A stretch of 64,000 bases of DNA from positions 1 to 64,000 of the forward strand of contig CAKUUC010000005.1 of NCBI GenBank assembly GCA_934692625.1, in the 5' to 3' direction. Shown here piece by piece: positions 8,899-17,552 of the stretch (its first letter is position 1; each line of letters opens with the position of its first letter). The stretch is from an uncultured Candidatus Melainabacteria bacterium (GTDB lineage: Bacteria; Cyanobacteriota; Vampirovibrionia; Gastranaerophilales; Gastranaerophilaceae). The notes beneath the pieces are model-generated. The model saw only the letters and a program-made list of their open reading frames with translations. It searched no databases and was not told where the DNA came from. A program made the translations under genes and the position numbers.

Positions 8899-9636
8899 TT
8901 TTTTATTATTTACACCGTATCCAAACATTGCAAAATCGTATTTTATAGGGTCCTCAGGACAGAATTTTTTGAGATTGTTTGTTAATTCAATAACAGATTT
9001 AAAATCATTTGCTTTTCTTGTCAAAAGTCCCATTTGACGAGAAACATTCCCTACGTGAACATCTAGCGGAATATAAAGTTCAGAAATTGGCATAAAATTC
9101 CAAATTCCGACATCTACAACACTTTTTCTCACCAGCCAGCGCAAAAGCATACACATTCTCTTCATTGCTCCGCCATTTTCAGGATTTGGTATCATGTGGT
9201 AAAAACCGTGTCCAACATTATTCTCTACCCTATCATAAAAATATTTTGTCACCGTCTGAAAGAAATTACCTCCTTCATAGCCGCTTTTAAAAAGGTCTTC
9301 CAAACCACAATTTGAATTATAAAGTTCCTTTAGTGATTTAAAAATACAATCAAAATCATTTGGTTTACCAAATCTGTAATTGAAATCGCCAAGACAACCT
9401 TCTTCGTAATTCTGTACAAAATTCAACGGCTCATTTTGTGCTATACAAAATAATTGATTGAGCTTTTGAATAAATTGTTTTCTACTGCCATACGCTAGCA
9501 ATGATGCACAAAAAGCGGCAATTTCGATATCTTTTTTATTTTGGAACTTGTGCAAAAATTGTACCGGATCATCTTTTATAAACTCGGCATTTTCATACTT
9601 TTCAACAAGGTTATCTAATTCAGACTTCGTTATCAT
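8896..9636 (-). CDS. TIGR02757/DUF2400 family protein
   Basis: A 246-residue protein that I recognise from its conserved blocks: AAFCASLLAYGSRKQF (residues about 36-51), MKRMCMLLRWLVRKS in the middle, IPLDVHVGNVSRQMGLL and the C-terminal CPEDPIKYDFAMFGYGVN. Family members are widespread in Bacteroidetes and other gut bacteria; their biochemical role is not established, and the helical architecture recalls HhH-GPD DNA glycosylases. It is a single gene between the convergent coiled-coil gene and the nucleotidase, 50 bases from the latter. There is no strong ribosome-binding site before the ATG. Confidence 0.8.
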   Translation of the reverse strand: MITKSELDNLVEKYENAEFIKDDPVQFLHKFQNKKDIEIAAFCASLLAYGSRKQFIQKLNQLFCIAQNEPLNFVQNYEEGCLGDFNYRFGKPNDFDCIFKSLKELYNSNCGLEDLFKSGYEGGNFFQTVTKYFYDRVENNVGHGFYHMIPNPENGGAMKRMCMLLRWLVRKSVVDVGIWNFMPISELYIPLDVHVGNVSRQMGLLTRKANDFKSVIELTNNLKKFCPEDPIKYDFAMFGYGVNNKK

Positions 9637-9686
9637 GCCTGAATTATCTCACAAGCAACCACGGATTTCCACATCAATTTTCTACA

Positions 9687-11297
9687 CTAATCAACAATTG
9701 TTATTCTGTCATCGTTTTTGATTTCGATTGGTTGATCAAGTTTTTTGATGTAATCACAAGCAAGTTTGTTTTTATCTATATCAAATTTTTTCAAAACAAA
9801 GTTTGGATTTTTGTTAGTTTCCAAATATCCGTCACCGCCTGTTGCGAAGAAATCATCACACGCTACAGTATATGATTTATTTGCATCTGGAGAATTTACA
9901 TTTATCTTGTGAGCAACGTTATTTTTGTCTAAAAATTCCATATCTAACAAGTTGCCATTTTTATCAGCCTTGTATTTCAAACCAGAAACCAACAAAATTC
10001 CAGGTTTGTGAGTAGAAGCTTTCAATGATTTCAAGCCAACTTTAACAGCATCAACTATTTGTTTTTCTGTTAATTGAATAATCATCATTTTATCTTCAAA
10101 TGGAGTAATATCAGAAATTAATCTTGTATCAATAGGTCCTTCTGAGAATGAACCTCTAATATTACCTGCATTTAAGATTGAAATATCAGTACCAAGTTCT
10201 GAACGCATTGCATCAGTAATGATATTTGCGTGCGGATTATTTTCAATAAGTCTTTGTGCAGGAGGCGGAACAGTCGCTTTTATTCTACCGATAACTTCTG
10301 GTTTACCGATAATACCTTCAACTGAATCTTTTATAAATAACGGTCTGTTAAATTCTCGGGTATTAATAATATTATTTTGAGCCTTTTTAATTACACCGTT
10401 TTCATCAAAATCGACATTCAAGACACCCATATTCTCACCATCTTTGCCGGCTTGAGTAATAACTACAGGTTCACCGGTTTTAGAGAAGAACAAGTTTTCG
10501 CCTTCTTTAATTCCATTTATAAGTTCGTGAGTATGTGCCCCAAAAATAATATCAATATCAGGAATTTCTTGAGCAATTAGTTTATCATTTTTATTTCCAC
10601 TGTGAGAAAGAACAACGATTTTATTAATTCCTTGCGATTTCAATTTCTGAACTTCTTCATTTAACAATTTCATTGTTTCAGATAAGTCCTTGATTTTGAA
10701 ATCATCAAGTGTTTCATTATGTTTTACACGTTGCAACATATCCGATGGAGAAATACCGATAAGTCCGTATTTTTCACCATCTTTTTCAATAACCATTGAT
10801 TTTTGAATTCTTGAAGCAAGTGGAGAATCTTTATCAATATCCAAATTTATTGATAACATTTTGCAAGTTGAATCTTTCAATAATGCTGCCAAATCATCAG
10901 GGTGGGCAACATCTAGTTCATGGTTGCCGATTGTTGAAGCAATAAAACCGCCCCAGTCTAAGAATTTACTTGCGACTTGGTTATGTACATAATTTGCACC
11001 TAAAATAATATCACCTGATGCAACTTTGAACTTAGAAACTTGAGGATTTGTTTGCGCATTAGGTTTAGTGAAAAAGTTTGCGCTATATACATAAGCAGGA
11101 ATTTTATCAAACTCTCTGGTTATATTGTAAATACGTTCCATATTAGTCATTTTGCCGTGAACATCATTTATATATAACCAACTAGTATGAGTTGTTTTCG
11201 GTGCTTGCGCATTTTGAGTTTGCACCGGCGATTGAGGTTTATTATTGAGATTTTTGTTTAATAGCGGAGATTGTGCTAAATTTGGAACGTTTATCAT
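9687..11297 (-). CDS. 5'-nucleotidase / metallophosphoesterase family protein
   Basis: The 536-residue protein hydrolyses phosphate monoesters, by family most likely nucleoside 5'-phosphates or 2',3'-cyclic nucleotides. The calcineurin-like metal site is complete: NDVHG (44-48), SGD (94-96), GNHELD (124-129), SHSG (231-234) and GAHTH (253-257). The C-terminal 5'-nucleotidase domain shows NAGNIRGSF, ITPFEDKMMIIQLT and GDGYL. Most relatives are exported with a Sec signal; here the first 40 residues are polar and proline/asparagine-rich (MINVPNLAQSPLLNKNL) instead. AAAAGG precedes the ATG. The next upstream gene on the same strand is the papain-like candidate, 97 bases away. Confidence 0.9.
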   Translation of the reverse strand: MINVPNLAQSPLLNKNLNNKPQSPVQTQNAQAPKTTHTSWLYINDVHGKMTNMERIYNITREFDKIPAYVYSANFFTKPNAQTNPQVSKFKVASGDIILGANYVHNQVASKFLDWGGFIASTIGNHELDVAHPDDLAALLKDSTCKMLSINLDIDKDSPLASRIQKSMVIEKDGEKYGLIGISPSDMLQRVKHNETLDDFKIKDLSETMKLLNEEVQKLKSQGINKIVVLSHSGNKNDKLIAQEIPDIDIIFGAHTHELINGIKEGENLFFSKTGEPVVITQAGKDGENMGVLNVDFDENGVIKKAQNNIINTREFNRPLFIKDSVEGIIGKPEVIGRIKATVPPPAQRLIENNPHANIITDAMRSELGTDISILNAGNIRGSFSEGPIDTRLISDITPFEDKMMIIQLTEKQIVDAVKVGLKSLKASTHKPGILLVSGLKYKADKNGNLLDMEFLDKNNVAHKINVNSPDANKSYTVACDDFFATGGDGYLETNKNPNFVLKKFDIDKNKLACDYIKKLDQPIEIKNDDRITIVD

Positions 11298-11394
11298 TAT
11301 TTTTCCTTTTCTTTTTCACTATTCTTAAAACTAATGAAGAAAAATTTTTGCGTTATTTTGTATTAATATTAAGAAACTGTAATAGAGCGCAACA

Positions 11395-12795
11395 TTATGC
11401 AGCGGCTTTGGCTTGTTTATACATTTCAATACCTTCTATCCAACTTGGAACAATATTCATATCTTGCTCAACGACATGTTTTGGAAGAGCAGCATGGTGA
11501 ATTTTTGGCAACAAATAATCTTCTGAATATTCAATAGGTTTAGAAACTCCGTCATCAGTATCGTTACAAATGAAGGTTACTTTGCCATCAGAACCTTGTT
11601 TATAGCCTACAATTGTTATTTCATGTCCGTTAATAATTATGTTATTGCTGTCAGTTTGCGTATATCCGATTAAAATATTTTCACCTTCATCTAAAGTTGA
11701 CAATAAATGACGTTTCATTGTTCCCAAATCTGTTTCATAGCCAATTAATCGTGCATTTTCATCAATTGTTTGGTAAGTTACCGACAAAATATTTTTGTCA
11801 AACACAACCGATTCAGTAAACGTTTTTTCAAATTCAATTAACCCTTTATCATTTTGGTTAAATTTCCCTGTTCTTTTATCAGTCAAAGAGTTGTAAGACT
11901 GTTGAGAACCTATTTCCATAAACGTTGATTGCATAAGTACATCAAGCGGAGTTCTTTCGTAAGGGTCTTTGTTTGTTGTTTGAATTCTTGCTCTGATTAT
12001 TGCGTTTTTATCCGGTGCAAAATGTAATTTAGCAGAATTCAAATCTTTTGTTTTCCAAGGAAGGTCAAAAGAATTAAGTAACCAAATAGCACTCAATGTA
12101 TCATCAGCAAGATTGCTTAACTCAATATTTTTAGTAACTGAAAGTTGCGGAGAACTTAATTCTTGCGCAAATCTTGCAAACTCTGCAGGCATTTGATTAG
12201 CAAGTTTAAATTCAGTACTTGCAGCAACACAAGTTCCTGATTGAGTAACATTTATGTCTTGTTTTCCTTTATAAATATCTATAAGATTTGTTTTACCTTC
12301 ATTGTTTGCATTGATTGCTTCTTGCTGATATTCAGGCGGAATATCGCCAAATTGTTGAGTAATTAAATACGGATACGCAATTGTTGAAATTGTATCCTTC
12401 AACATCGTATCTGCATTCAAACCTTGCGCTCTCGGTTCTGTAATAATTTTGTATAAGTTATCAAGAACAGTACTTTTATCACCGGAATTATTGTTCAGCA
12501 AAATCCCAGTTTTTAACAATGAATCAACTAACTTTTTACCGGAGCGATCCAAATGAGAAAGAATTTCAGTATACATTTTCTTCTCATCTTTACCTTCTAA
12601 TGAAGTTCTAAGATTTATCGTATTTGTAGATTGAGCCGGAAGTTGTTGGATATTTCTTGAACTTTGTGTTGTTTTTGAAGTAAAAGAAGTTTGAGCAACA
12701 CCATTTTCAACACCATTGGCCTTTTTTATGCTACCAAAGTTCGGTATTGTGTTATAATTATATAGTTGATTGCAAAAACCTATTCTATCTACCAT
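11395..12795 (-). CDS. Candidate papain-fold cysteine protease with short N-terminal leader
   Basis: I do not recognise a named family for this 466-residue protein. It does carry a papain-like order of catalytic motifs: Gln185 and Cys189 in TQSGTCVAAS, His391 in NGHEITIVGYKQG, and Asn411/Asp412 in ICNDTDDG. That order and spacing (Q, C, then H in a GH-x-I-x-I-V-G-Y strand, then N/D) is typical of C1/C39-type peptidases. The N-terminus lacks a signal peptide but has a polar leader with a TSFTSKT box near residue 36, similar to leaders in the 42-52 kb cluster. GGAG lies 5 bases before the ATG. It is divergent from the TOPRIM gene, sharing a 77-base promoter region. Confidence 0.6.
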   Translation of the reverse strand: MVDRIGFCNQLYNYNTIPNFGSIKKANGVENGVAQTSFTSKTTQSSRNIQQLPAQSTNTINLRTSLEGKDEKKMYTEILSHLDRSGKKLVDSLLKTGILLNNNSGDKSTVLDNLYKIITEPRAQGLNADTMLKDTISTIAYPYLITQQFGDIPPEYQQEAINANNEGKTNLIDIYKGKQDINVTQSGTCVAASTEFKLANQMPAEFARFAQELSSPQLSVTKNIELSNLADDTLSAIWLLNSFDLPWKTKDLNSAKLHFAPDKNAIIRARIQTTNKDPYERTPLDVLMQSTFMEIGSQQSYNSLTDKRTGKFNQNDKGLIEFEKTFTESVVFDKNILSVTYQTIDENARLIGYETDLGTMKRHLLSTLDEGENILIGYTQTDSNNIIINGHEITIVGYKQGSDGKVTFICNDTDDGVSKPIEYSEDYLLPKIHHAALPKHVVEQDMNIVPSWIEGIEMYKQAKAAA

Positions 12796-12872
12796 GATAA
12801 CTCCACATATATAATAAAAACGAAAATAAAGAAAAATTGCTATTTGTGTAAATAAATGTTAAAGAGGAAAAG

Positions 12873-13898
12873 TTGGAAAACATAAAAATCAAACCATTAA
12901 CAAAAGAACAATTGATAATTTCGATAGATAGACTAACGAGATTTAAAGACACTGAAACAAAGTATTTGAGAGTATTTAAAGATATTTTGACATCAAATTT
13001 GCTATTTCCAAAATTCAAAAAGGCAGAACTTGATAAACTCAACTATTCTGAATTAAAAAACTTTGCAGAATACATAATAAACTTTTCTCTTGAACAATTA
13101 GGATATTCAACAGAGTCTGATTTTTCGATAAATGAATATCTTTACGAGTACGAAAACAGTGTTTTTAAACTAGATGAAAATACCCAAATTTTATTACAAA
13201 ACAGAATAAATTATTCTGCATTTGTCAATTTATTGAAAGAAGAAAACAATCCGCAAAATTTACGATGGTTAAAAGCGATTTCAGAAAAACAAAACATTGA
13301 ACAGGCCAGAAAAGAAAATGGATTAAAATTTCCTATAGAAGAAGTTCTAATCGTTGAAGGTGCGACTGAAGAAACTTTATTGCCGGAATTTGCAAGAAAA
13401 TGTGGCTATGACTTTGATAAAGAGGGCATTTATATTTTGTCAGCAGGTGGAAAAAATCAGGTAGTGAAACTTTATTATGCACTTGTCGAGAAACTTAAAC
13501 TACCGATTTTTGTATTGTTAGATAAAGATGCTGCACAAAATAGAGAATATATTTTGACAAAATTACGAGATAGTGACAAGGTGCATTTGCTTGAATGTGG
13601 TGAATTTGAAGATTTGCTCCCAATAGAACTAGTTGAACGCACGTTAGAATACGAATTGAATAATATCTCAATAATTGAACAAGAAATGATAACAACAGAA
13701 GAATCCATGGTAAAAAATTTGGAAGAAGTATTCAAAACAAGAGGAATGCACGAATTCAAAAAGGTTGAATTTGCACAAATGGTAAAACGGAACATATTGA
13801 CAGATGCTGACATTTCACCTGAAATCAGGACTATAGTTGAAGAAATAAAGAAACTAAAAGAAAAGAAACAAATAAAAAAGAAAGTAGTTGACATTTAA
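12873..13898 (+). CDS. OLD-type TOPRIM domain protein
   Basis: A 341-residue protein with an N-terminal helical region (1-150) and a TOPRIM nuclease-type domain. The key acidic residues are visible: Glu162 in VLIVEGATEETLL and Asp217/Asp219 in FVLLDKDA, with a YILSAGGKNQ strand between, as in the OLD family of nucleases. No AAA/ABC ATPase half is present, so it resembles stand-alone TOPRIM proteins instead of full-length OLD. The C-terminus is a lysine-rich helix. Translation probably starts at TTG 12873, preceded by AGAGGAAAAG. OLD-type TOPRIM proteins often act in phage defence or DNA repair; which applies here is not decided by the sequence. Confidence 0.75.
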   Translation: MENIKIKPLTKEQLIISIDRLTRFKDTETKYLRVFKDILTSNLLFPKFKKAELDKLNYSELKNFAEYIINFSLEQLGYSTESDFSINEYLYEYENSVFKLDENTQILLQNRINYSAFVNLLKEENNPQNLRWLKAISEKQNIEQARKENGLKFPIEEVLIVEGATEETLLPEFARKCGYDFDKEGIYILSAGGKNQVVKLYYALVEKLKLPIFVLLDKDAAQNREYILTKLRDSDKVHLLECGEFEDLLPIELVERTLEYELNNISIIEQEMITTEESMVKNLEEVFKTRGMHEFKKVEFAQMVKRNILTDADISPEIRTIVEEIKKLKEKKQIKKKVVDI

Positions 13899-13939
13899 TT
13901 TTGTTCAGTCTACAATAACTCTTGTAGCGAAAAGTTCAA

Positions 13940-14015
13940 GCCCCCATCGTCTAGAGGCCTAGGACAACACCCTTTCACGGTGTAGACAGCGATTCGAATT
14001 CGCTTGGGGGTACCA
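13940..14015 (+). tRNA. tRNA-Glu (anticodon TTC), CCA encoded
   Basis: The cloverleaf is complete: acceptor GCCCCCA/TGGGGGT with a terminal G-U pair, D arm CGTCTAGAGGCCTAGGAC, anticodon loop CTTTCAC giving TTC, and T arm AGCGA-TTCGAAT-TCGCT. Discriminator A and CCA follow. As I remember it, the G-U-ended acceptor with ACCA is the form seen in cyanobacterial tRNA-Glu, which supports a cyanobacterial-phylum origin. Confidence 0.97.
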
Positions 14016-14025
14016 TTTAAAAGAT

Positions 14026-14047
14026 AAGAGCCAACAAGGCTCTTTTT
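14026..14047 (+). terminator. Rho-independent terminator after tRNA-Glu
   Basis: The 7-bp stem AAGAGCC/GGCTCTT with an AACAA loop is followed by TTTT. It argues against a GTG start for the next gene at 14050, which would lie inside the terminator tail. Confidence 0.85.
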
Positions 14048-14079
14048 TAGTGCTTAAATTCAATATAGGAAATCGACAA

Positions 14080-14634
14080 ATGGAAGAAGTTAGAATAGAT
14101 TTAAGAATTCCCGATGAGGCGAGAGAAAAAGAAATGAAACGAAGTTCTGAACTTTGTTTTAAAATCAATCACACAATGCCCACATCTCCGGAATGTCGCC
14201 AATTGATAGAAGAATTATTCAACAATAATTTGGATAAAACTACAGAGATTCATCCACCAATATTTACACTTTTAGGCAACACTATCAAACTCGGAAAAGG
14301 GATTGTCTTAATGAACGGATTTCAATGCATGTCATCAGGCGGACTCACAATTGAAGACAATACGTTGATTTCGCTAAATTGTACAATCGCTACTAACAAT
14401 CACGATTTTTACGATAGACCCGTTATAACTTGCAAGCCGGTACACATAAAGAAAAATGTATGGATTGGCGTGAATGTTACTATTCTCGCAGGAGTTACGA
14501 TTGGTAAAAACGCAATAATCGGTGCAGGCTCTGTTGTAACAAAAGATGTTCCTGATAATGCAGTCGTTGTCGGTTGTCCTGCAAAAGTTATCAAATATCT
14601 TGACGGCGAAAGATTCAAAAATTTTGACAAGTAA
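14080..14634 (+). CDS. Hexapeptide-repeat O-acetyltransferase (maltose/galactoside acetyltransferase-like)
   Basis: The protein (184 residues from the chosen ATG) belongs to the left-handed beta-helix acetyltransferases (LacA/NodL/Maa group), which move acetyl from acetyl-CoA to sugar hydroxyls. The helical N-terminus (about residues 20-60) is followed by hexapeptide repeats, the catalytic-histidine segment NCTIATNNHDF, the acetyl-CoA loop WIGVNVTILAGVTIGKNA, and the closing GAGSVVTKDVPDNAVVVGCP. I chose ATG 14080 because AGGA lies upstream and the alternative GTG at 14050 falls in the terminator of tRNA-Glu. The sugar acceptor is unknown. Confidence 0.85.
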   Translation: MEEVRIDLRIPDEAREKEMKRSSELCFKINHTMPTSPECRQLIEELFNNNLDKTTEIHPPIFTLLGNTIKLGKGIVLMNGFQCMSSGGLTIEDNTLISLNCTIATNNHDFYDRPVITCKPVHIKKNVWIGVNVTILAGVTIGKNAIIGAGSVVTKDVPDNAVVVGCPAKVIKYLDGERFKNFDK

Positions 14635-14668
14635 ACTATCCAAAAGGCAAATGAATTAATTGAAATGA

Positions 14669-15454
14669 TTAAAATTTAATCGGATAATTTTTAGGGAATT
14701 TATAATCATTTTCTAAATAAATTTGTGTACAAAATTGCGCTCTTGTTGTTGGATCACTTGCAGTTTTGCAATTTTCAATCATCTGTTCATCTGTATATTT
14801 ACTTCTTGATTTACCTGCTTGCAACCAATATCTTGGAAGATCTACAGAATGGAACGGTTTTAGGACATGAGGAATAGTGCTAATACATGGTTCACCGCTA
14901 CAAGAACTAACCGCCGGACCAAAGTTGAAATAATTCTTTCCTGGAGTTATTGTCAATGGTTTCTTTGAATTAAAGGAAAGCGAATCAGTAACAACAGAAA
15001 TAGAAGCACTGTGTATTATAATTGAAACGCCATTTGGAAAAGTAACAAATTTACCAAAATGAGTCGGTCCGTTTGGATTTTTAATACTAGGACATCCCAG
15101 ACTACCTGTCCCCCAACACGTTCCTGCGTTAACCTCTTTGACATTCCCTGAAACATAAGGTTTTATAAAATCTTTATACAATACATTATCGCCACAAAAA
15201 AATGTATTTGGCGGACATGTAACACCGTTATTTGCATAACCATAGTAAAACGGAGAACCTAGTTCAGATTCTGCAGCATTTAACGCTACTGACAATATTG
15301 AATAGGTTTGTTTTAATTTTGCCTCTGTTACTTTCTTACGAGATGAACTTATAAGAACCGGCAATACAATCACCGCCAAAACTCCAATAATTCCAATAGT
15401 TATAAGAATTTCTGCAAGTGTATATGCAAATTTATTTAAATTTGAATTCGTCAT
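14669..15454 (-). CDS. Type IV pilin-like / pseudopilin protein
   Basis: The 261-residue protein has a prepilin N-terminus: NKFAYTLAEILITIGIIG with the invariant glutamate at +5 after an alanine cleavage site, then a long hydrophobic helix to about residue 40. A prepilin peptidase would cut after the Ala at about residue 10. The globular part contains three Cys-rich stretches (TCPPNTFFCG, GTCWGTGSLGCP, SSCSGEPCIS), probably forming disulfides outside the cell. AAAGG lies before the ATG. It stands alone here, with the assembly machinery (PilB/C/Q) elsewhere. Whether it serves a type II secretion system or a pilus cannot be decided. Confidence 0.88.
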   Translation of the reverse strand: MTNSNLNKFAYTLAEILITIGIIGVLAVIVLPVLISSSRKKVTEAKLKQTYSILSVALNAAESELGSPFYYGYANNGVTCPPNTFFCGDNVLYKDFIKPYVSGNVKEVNAGTCWGTGSLGCPSIKNPNGPTHFGKFVTFPNGVSIIIHSASISVVTDSLSFNSKKPLTITPGKNYFNFGPAVSSCSGEPCISTIPHVLKPFHSVDLPRYWLQAGKSRSKYTDEQMIENCKTASDPTTRAQFCTQIYLENDYKFPKNYPIKF

Positions 15455-15622
15455 ATTGATAAGCCTTTCAACTATCCTAACAATTAAAGTAATAATATTA
15501 AATATATAACCATATTATTTTATTATTACAATCATCTTTTTAACCGATTTTAGGTGTAGAAATTCTTATTTGCTTTAAATACTTACTGGAATAATTAGTA
15601 GAATAATTGAATAATAAAAGGT

Positions 15623-15961
15623 ATGACAAATACTGATTTTAAAAAGTTAATAGGGGAAAGAGTAAAATTTTATAGAAAGTTAAATAATTTAACGCAAGAA
15701 GAATTAGCCGAAGCGATGGATTTTAATACAAAATCAATTTCGCTACTCGAAAACGGACATAATTATATTGCATTGAACAAAGTGCCAAAACTTTGTTCTA
15801 CGCTAAAAATTCACCCTTATCAACTTTTTATATTTGATAAAAGGAACACCAAAACTGAAAATATCAAAAATGATATTCAAGAATTGGTAAACACAATGGA
15901 CAACAAAAAACTCAAACTTGCATACCGCCTGCTTTATGAACTGAATGAATATTCAATGTAG
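15623..15961 (+). CDS. XRE-family HTH transcriptional regulator
   Basis: A 112-residue protein with a classical Cro/C1-type helix-turn-helix: ERVKFYRKLNNLTQEELAEA then NTKSISLLENG, residues about 12-48. The C-terminal third is a charged helix (NDIQELVNTMDNKKLKLAYR), probably for dimerisation. AAAGGT is close to the ATG. It is divergent from the pseudopilin gene (168-base spacer), so it may bind that promoter region, though I see no clear operator. Confidence 0.85.
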   Translation: MTNTDFKKLIGERVKFYRKLNNLTQEELAEAMDFNTKSISLLENGHNYIALNKVPKLCSTLKIHPYQLFIFDKRNTKTENIKNDIQELVNTMDNKKLKLAYRLLYELNEYSM

Positions 15962-16085
15962 GATTTATTTTTCATTCTAAAACCTGATAAAAACTCAAAT
16001 AAAAAATTTATGCCCACACTTCTAATCACCTAACCTAGGCATATTGTGGAATTTCTTTGAAAAAATTTTACCATATATTATTTGT

Positions 16086-16817
16086 ATGAAAAAGTTAGTG
16101 TCTTTATTATTGTTTTGTATATTTTCTTTCAATTTACCGTTAGTATGCTTGGCTGAACCTTGCGATTGCATCACTTCTACTGAAAGTTTGGCTAATCCAA
16201 AATCGAACGCCCCCACAAGCGAGGTTAATCTCACAGAAGAGTGTTATATCCTCGTCAAAGGTAATGTCATAAAAGTTGCGTTTGATTGCAAATTTCTGTC
16301 AGAATGCGCAAGTGAAGGCGATGAAATAAGTTTTTATGTTCCAAAAGATATTTGCACAAATTGTGGCACAGTTGTACTTCCGATGAATTCGAAATTTGTA
16401 GGTTATATCAGAGGAATAACTAAACAAAAAATGTTAAATAAAAACACCAGAGTTTACATTAGCCTGAACAAATTAATTTTGCCGGATGGAACAGAACTTG
16501 AAGTTCAAGCAAAACCGTTTACCAAAGACTTTTCACTTGTCGAAAACGGCTGGATGACAGCAGGAAAACTAACCGCTTACACAGTAGGTTTGGGGGGAAT
16601 TGGTACAGGTGCAGGTGCCGGATTGGCATTTATTCCAAAACCTCATAAGATTGCAATTGGTGCTGCAGCAATCGGTTTGCCGGTCGGATGTTTTATCGGA
16701 CTTGTTACTGGGCTTGTAACTCCTGGATTGAAATACCACGCAAAAGCAGACGAAGAAATCTACATAATCCTTTGCGATGACCTATCTATACCAAAAGATT
16801 GCGTAGATGAGTATTGA
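16086..16817 (+). CDS. Secreted protein with glycine-rich hydrophobic C-terminal region
   Basis: The 243-residue precursor starts MKKLVSLLLFCIFSFNLP with a signal peptide ending near CLAEP, so I place the start at ATG 16086; an in-frame upstream start would put 14 residues before this signal. No ribosome-binding site is obvious. The middle (residues about 75-155: EISFYVPKD, VVLPMNSKFVGYI, RVYISLNKLILPDGTEL) resembles the beta domain of VirB10/TrbI-type outer-membrane proteins, where a stable SKxxG turn precedes a pdG strand; this is a weak resemblance. Two glycine-rich hydrophobic segments follow at about 165-185 and 195-215. It is probably an envelope protein of unknown role. Confidence 0.6.
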   Translation: MKKLVSLLLFCIFSFNLPLVCLAEPCDCITSTESLANPKSNAPTSEVNLTEECYILVKGNVIKVAFDCKFLSECASEGDEISFYVPKDICTNCGTVVLPMNSKFVGYIRGITKQKMLNKNTRVYISLNKLILPDGTELEVQAKPFTKDFSLVENGWMTAGKLTAYTVGLGGIGTGAGAGLAFIPKPHKIAIGAAAIGLPVGCFIGLVTGLVTPGLKYHAKADEEIYIILCDDLSIPKDCVDEY

Positions 16818-16866
16818 AAATAATCTGAATATTATATTGGGTTATTTTTGCTCCAAATAATGTTTA

Positions 16867-17169
16867 TTAGCAATGATTTCGCTTACTCCATTCCCGAATT
16901 CTTTTAAGTTTATCTTCTTTTTCTAATCGTTCTTGTATTTGAGCAGGTGTTTCGTTTTTGTATTTTTGGTAAGTAATAAAACAACGTATTCCTACTATTA
17001 CTATGCAACTAATTACTCCAATATTGAGAAGTATTATAAAGTTATCGCAAATGAATTTTATAAGCAAAATTAGAATTATAATAAAAAAACATAAACAGAG
17101 TACTTGTAAACAGCCTTGCCCACCATCTCGAAAAATATATAATAATGCCAGTAATTTTGAAAATCTCAT
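16867..17169 (-). CDS. Small membrane protein with two predicted helices
   Basis: A 100-residue protein of unknown function. After a short N-terminal stretch it has two hydrophobic helices (CLCFFIIILILLIKFI and NIGVISCIVIVGIRCFI, residues about 23-62) and a charged cytoplasmic tail ending KRIREWSKRNHC. AAGGGG precedes the ATG closely. It sits 11 bases after the small gene at 17181, in the same direction, so the two are probably co-transcribed. Confidence 0.6.
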   Translation of the reverse strand: MRFSKLLALLYIFRDGGQGCLQVLCLCFFIIILILLIKFICDNFIILLNIGVISCIVIVGIRCFITYQKYKNETPAQIQERLEKEDKLKRIREWSKRNHC

Positions 17170-17180
17170 AGTCCCCTTTT

Positions 17181-17489
17181 TTACTTGTTTTGTAGCAAAA
17201 AATTGTTGTAAGATGTTTTATTTCTTGGATTATGTTCCACTTCGCCATTATATACATAATCCTTGCCTACATATTTGTATTTATTTTTCCCTATATACAT
17301 AAAATAATGAGGTTGTTTATTAAAATTAATGCCATTATTTTTGCGATTATGACAATAATCGGACGGTATATAACTACCTTCAGAGCGATTATATTGTTTG
17401 CTTAGTTCTTTTTTGAACCAAGTTGCTGTAAATTCATAATCTTTTGGCATTGTGTTTATAAATTCTTCTATTTCTTCTTGTACTGTCAT
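17181..17489 (-). CDS. Small conserved hypothetical protein next to a restriction-type gene
   Basis: The 102-residue protein has a helical N-terminus (TVQEEIEEFINTMPKDYEF) and a compact C-terminal part with the blocks EGSYIPSDYCHNRKNNGI and YKYVGKDYVYNGEVEHNP. I believe such SYIPSDYCYNR proteins occur near restriction genes elsewhere, but I cannot name the family with certainty. AAGGAAG lies before the ATG. It is 63 bases downstream of the DUF262 gene and in the same direction, so it may be the third member of that operon (17553, 17181, 16867). Confidence 0.6.
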   Translation of the reverse strand: MTVQEEIEEFINTMPKDYEFTATWFKKELSKQYNRSEGSYIPSDYCHNRKNNGINFNKQPHYFMYIGKNKYKYVGKDYVYNGEVEHNPRNKTSYNNFLLQNK

Positions 17490-17552
17490 TTTTTTCTTCC
17501 TTTTATTTCGCTCATATTTATTTAATAAATGACAAAAATTGTGTCAATATTG

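Noticed and set aside
12785..13042. 85-codon minus-strand frame across the 11395/12873 divergent promoter
   Set aside because: It overlaps the start of the TOPRIM gene on the other strand and the start of the papain-like gene and would leave no promoter region.
14050..14079. Longer start of the acetyltransferase at GTG 14050
   Set aside because: It lies at the tail of the tRNA-Glu terminator; ATG 14080 has an AGGA upstream.
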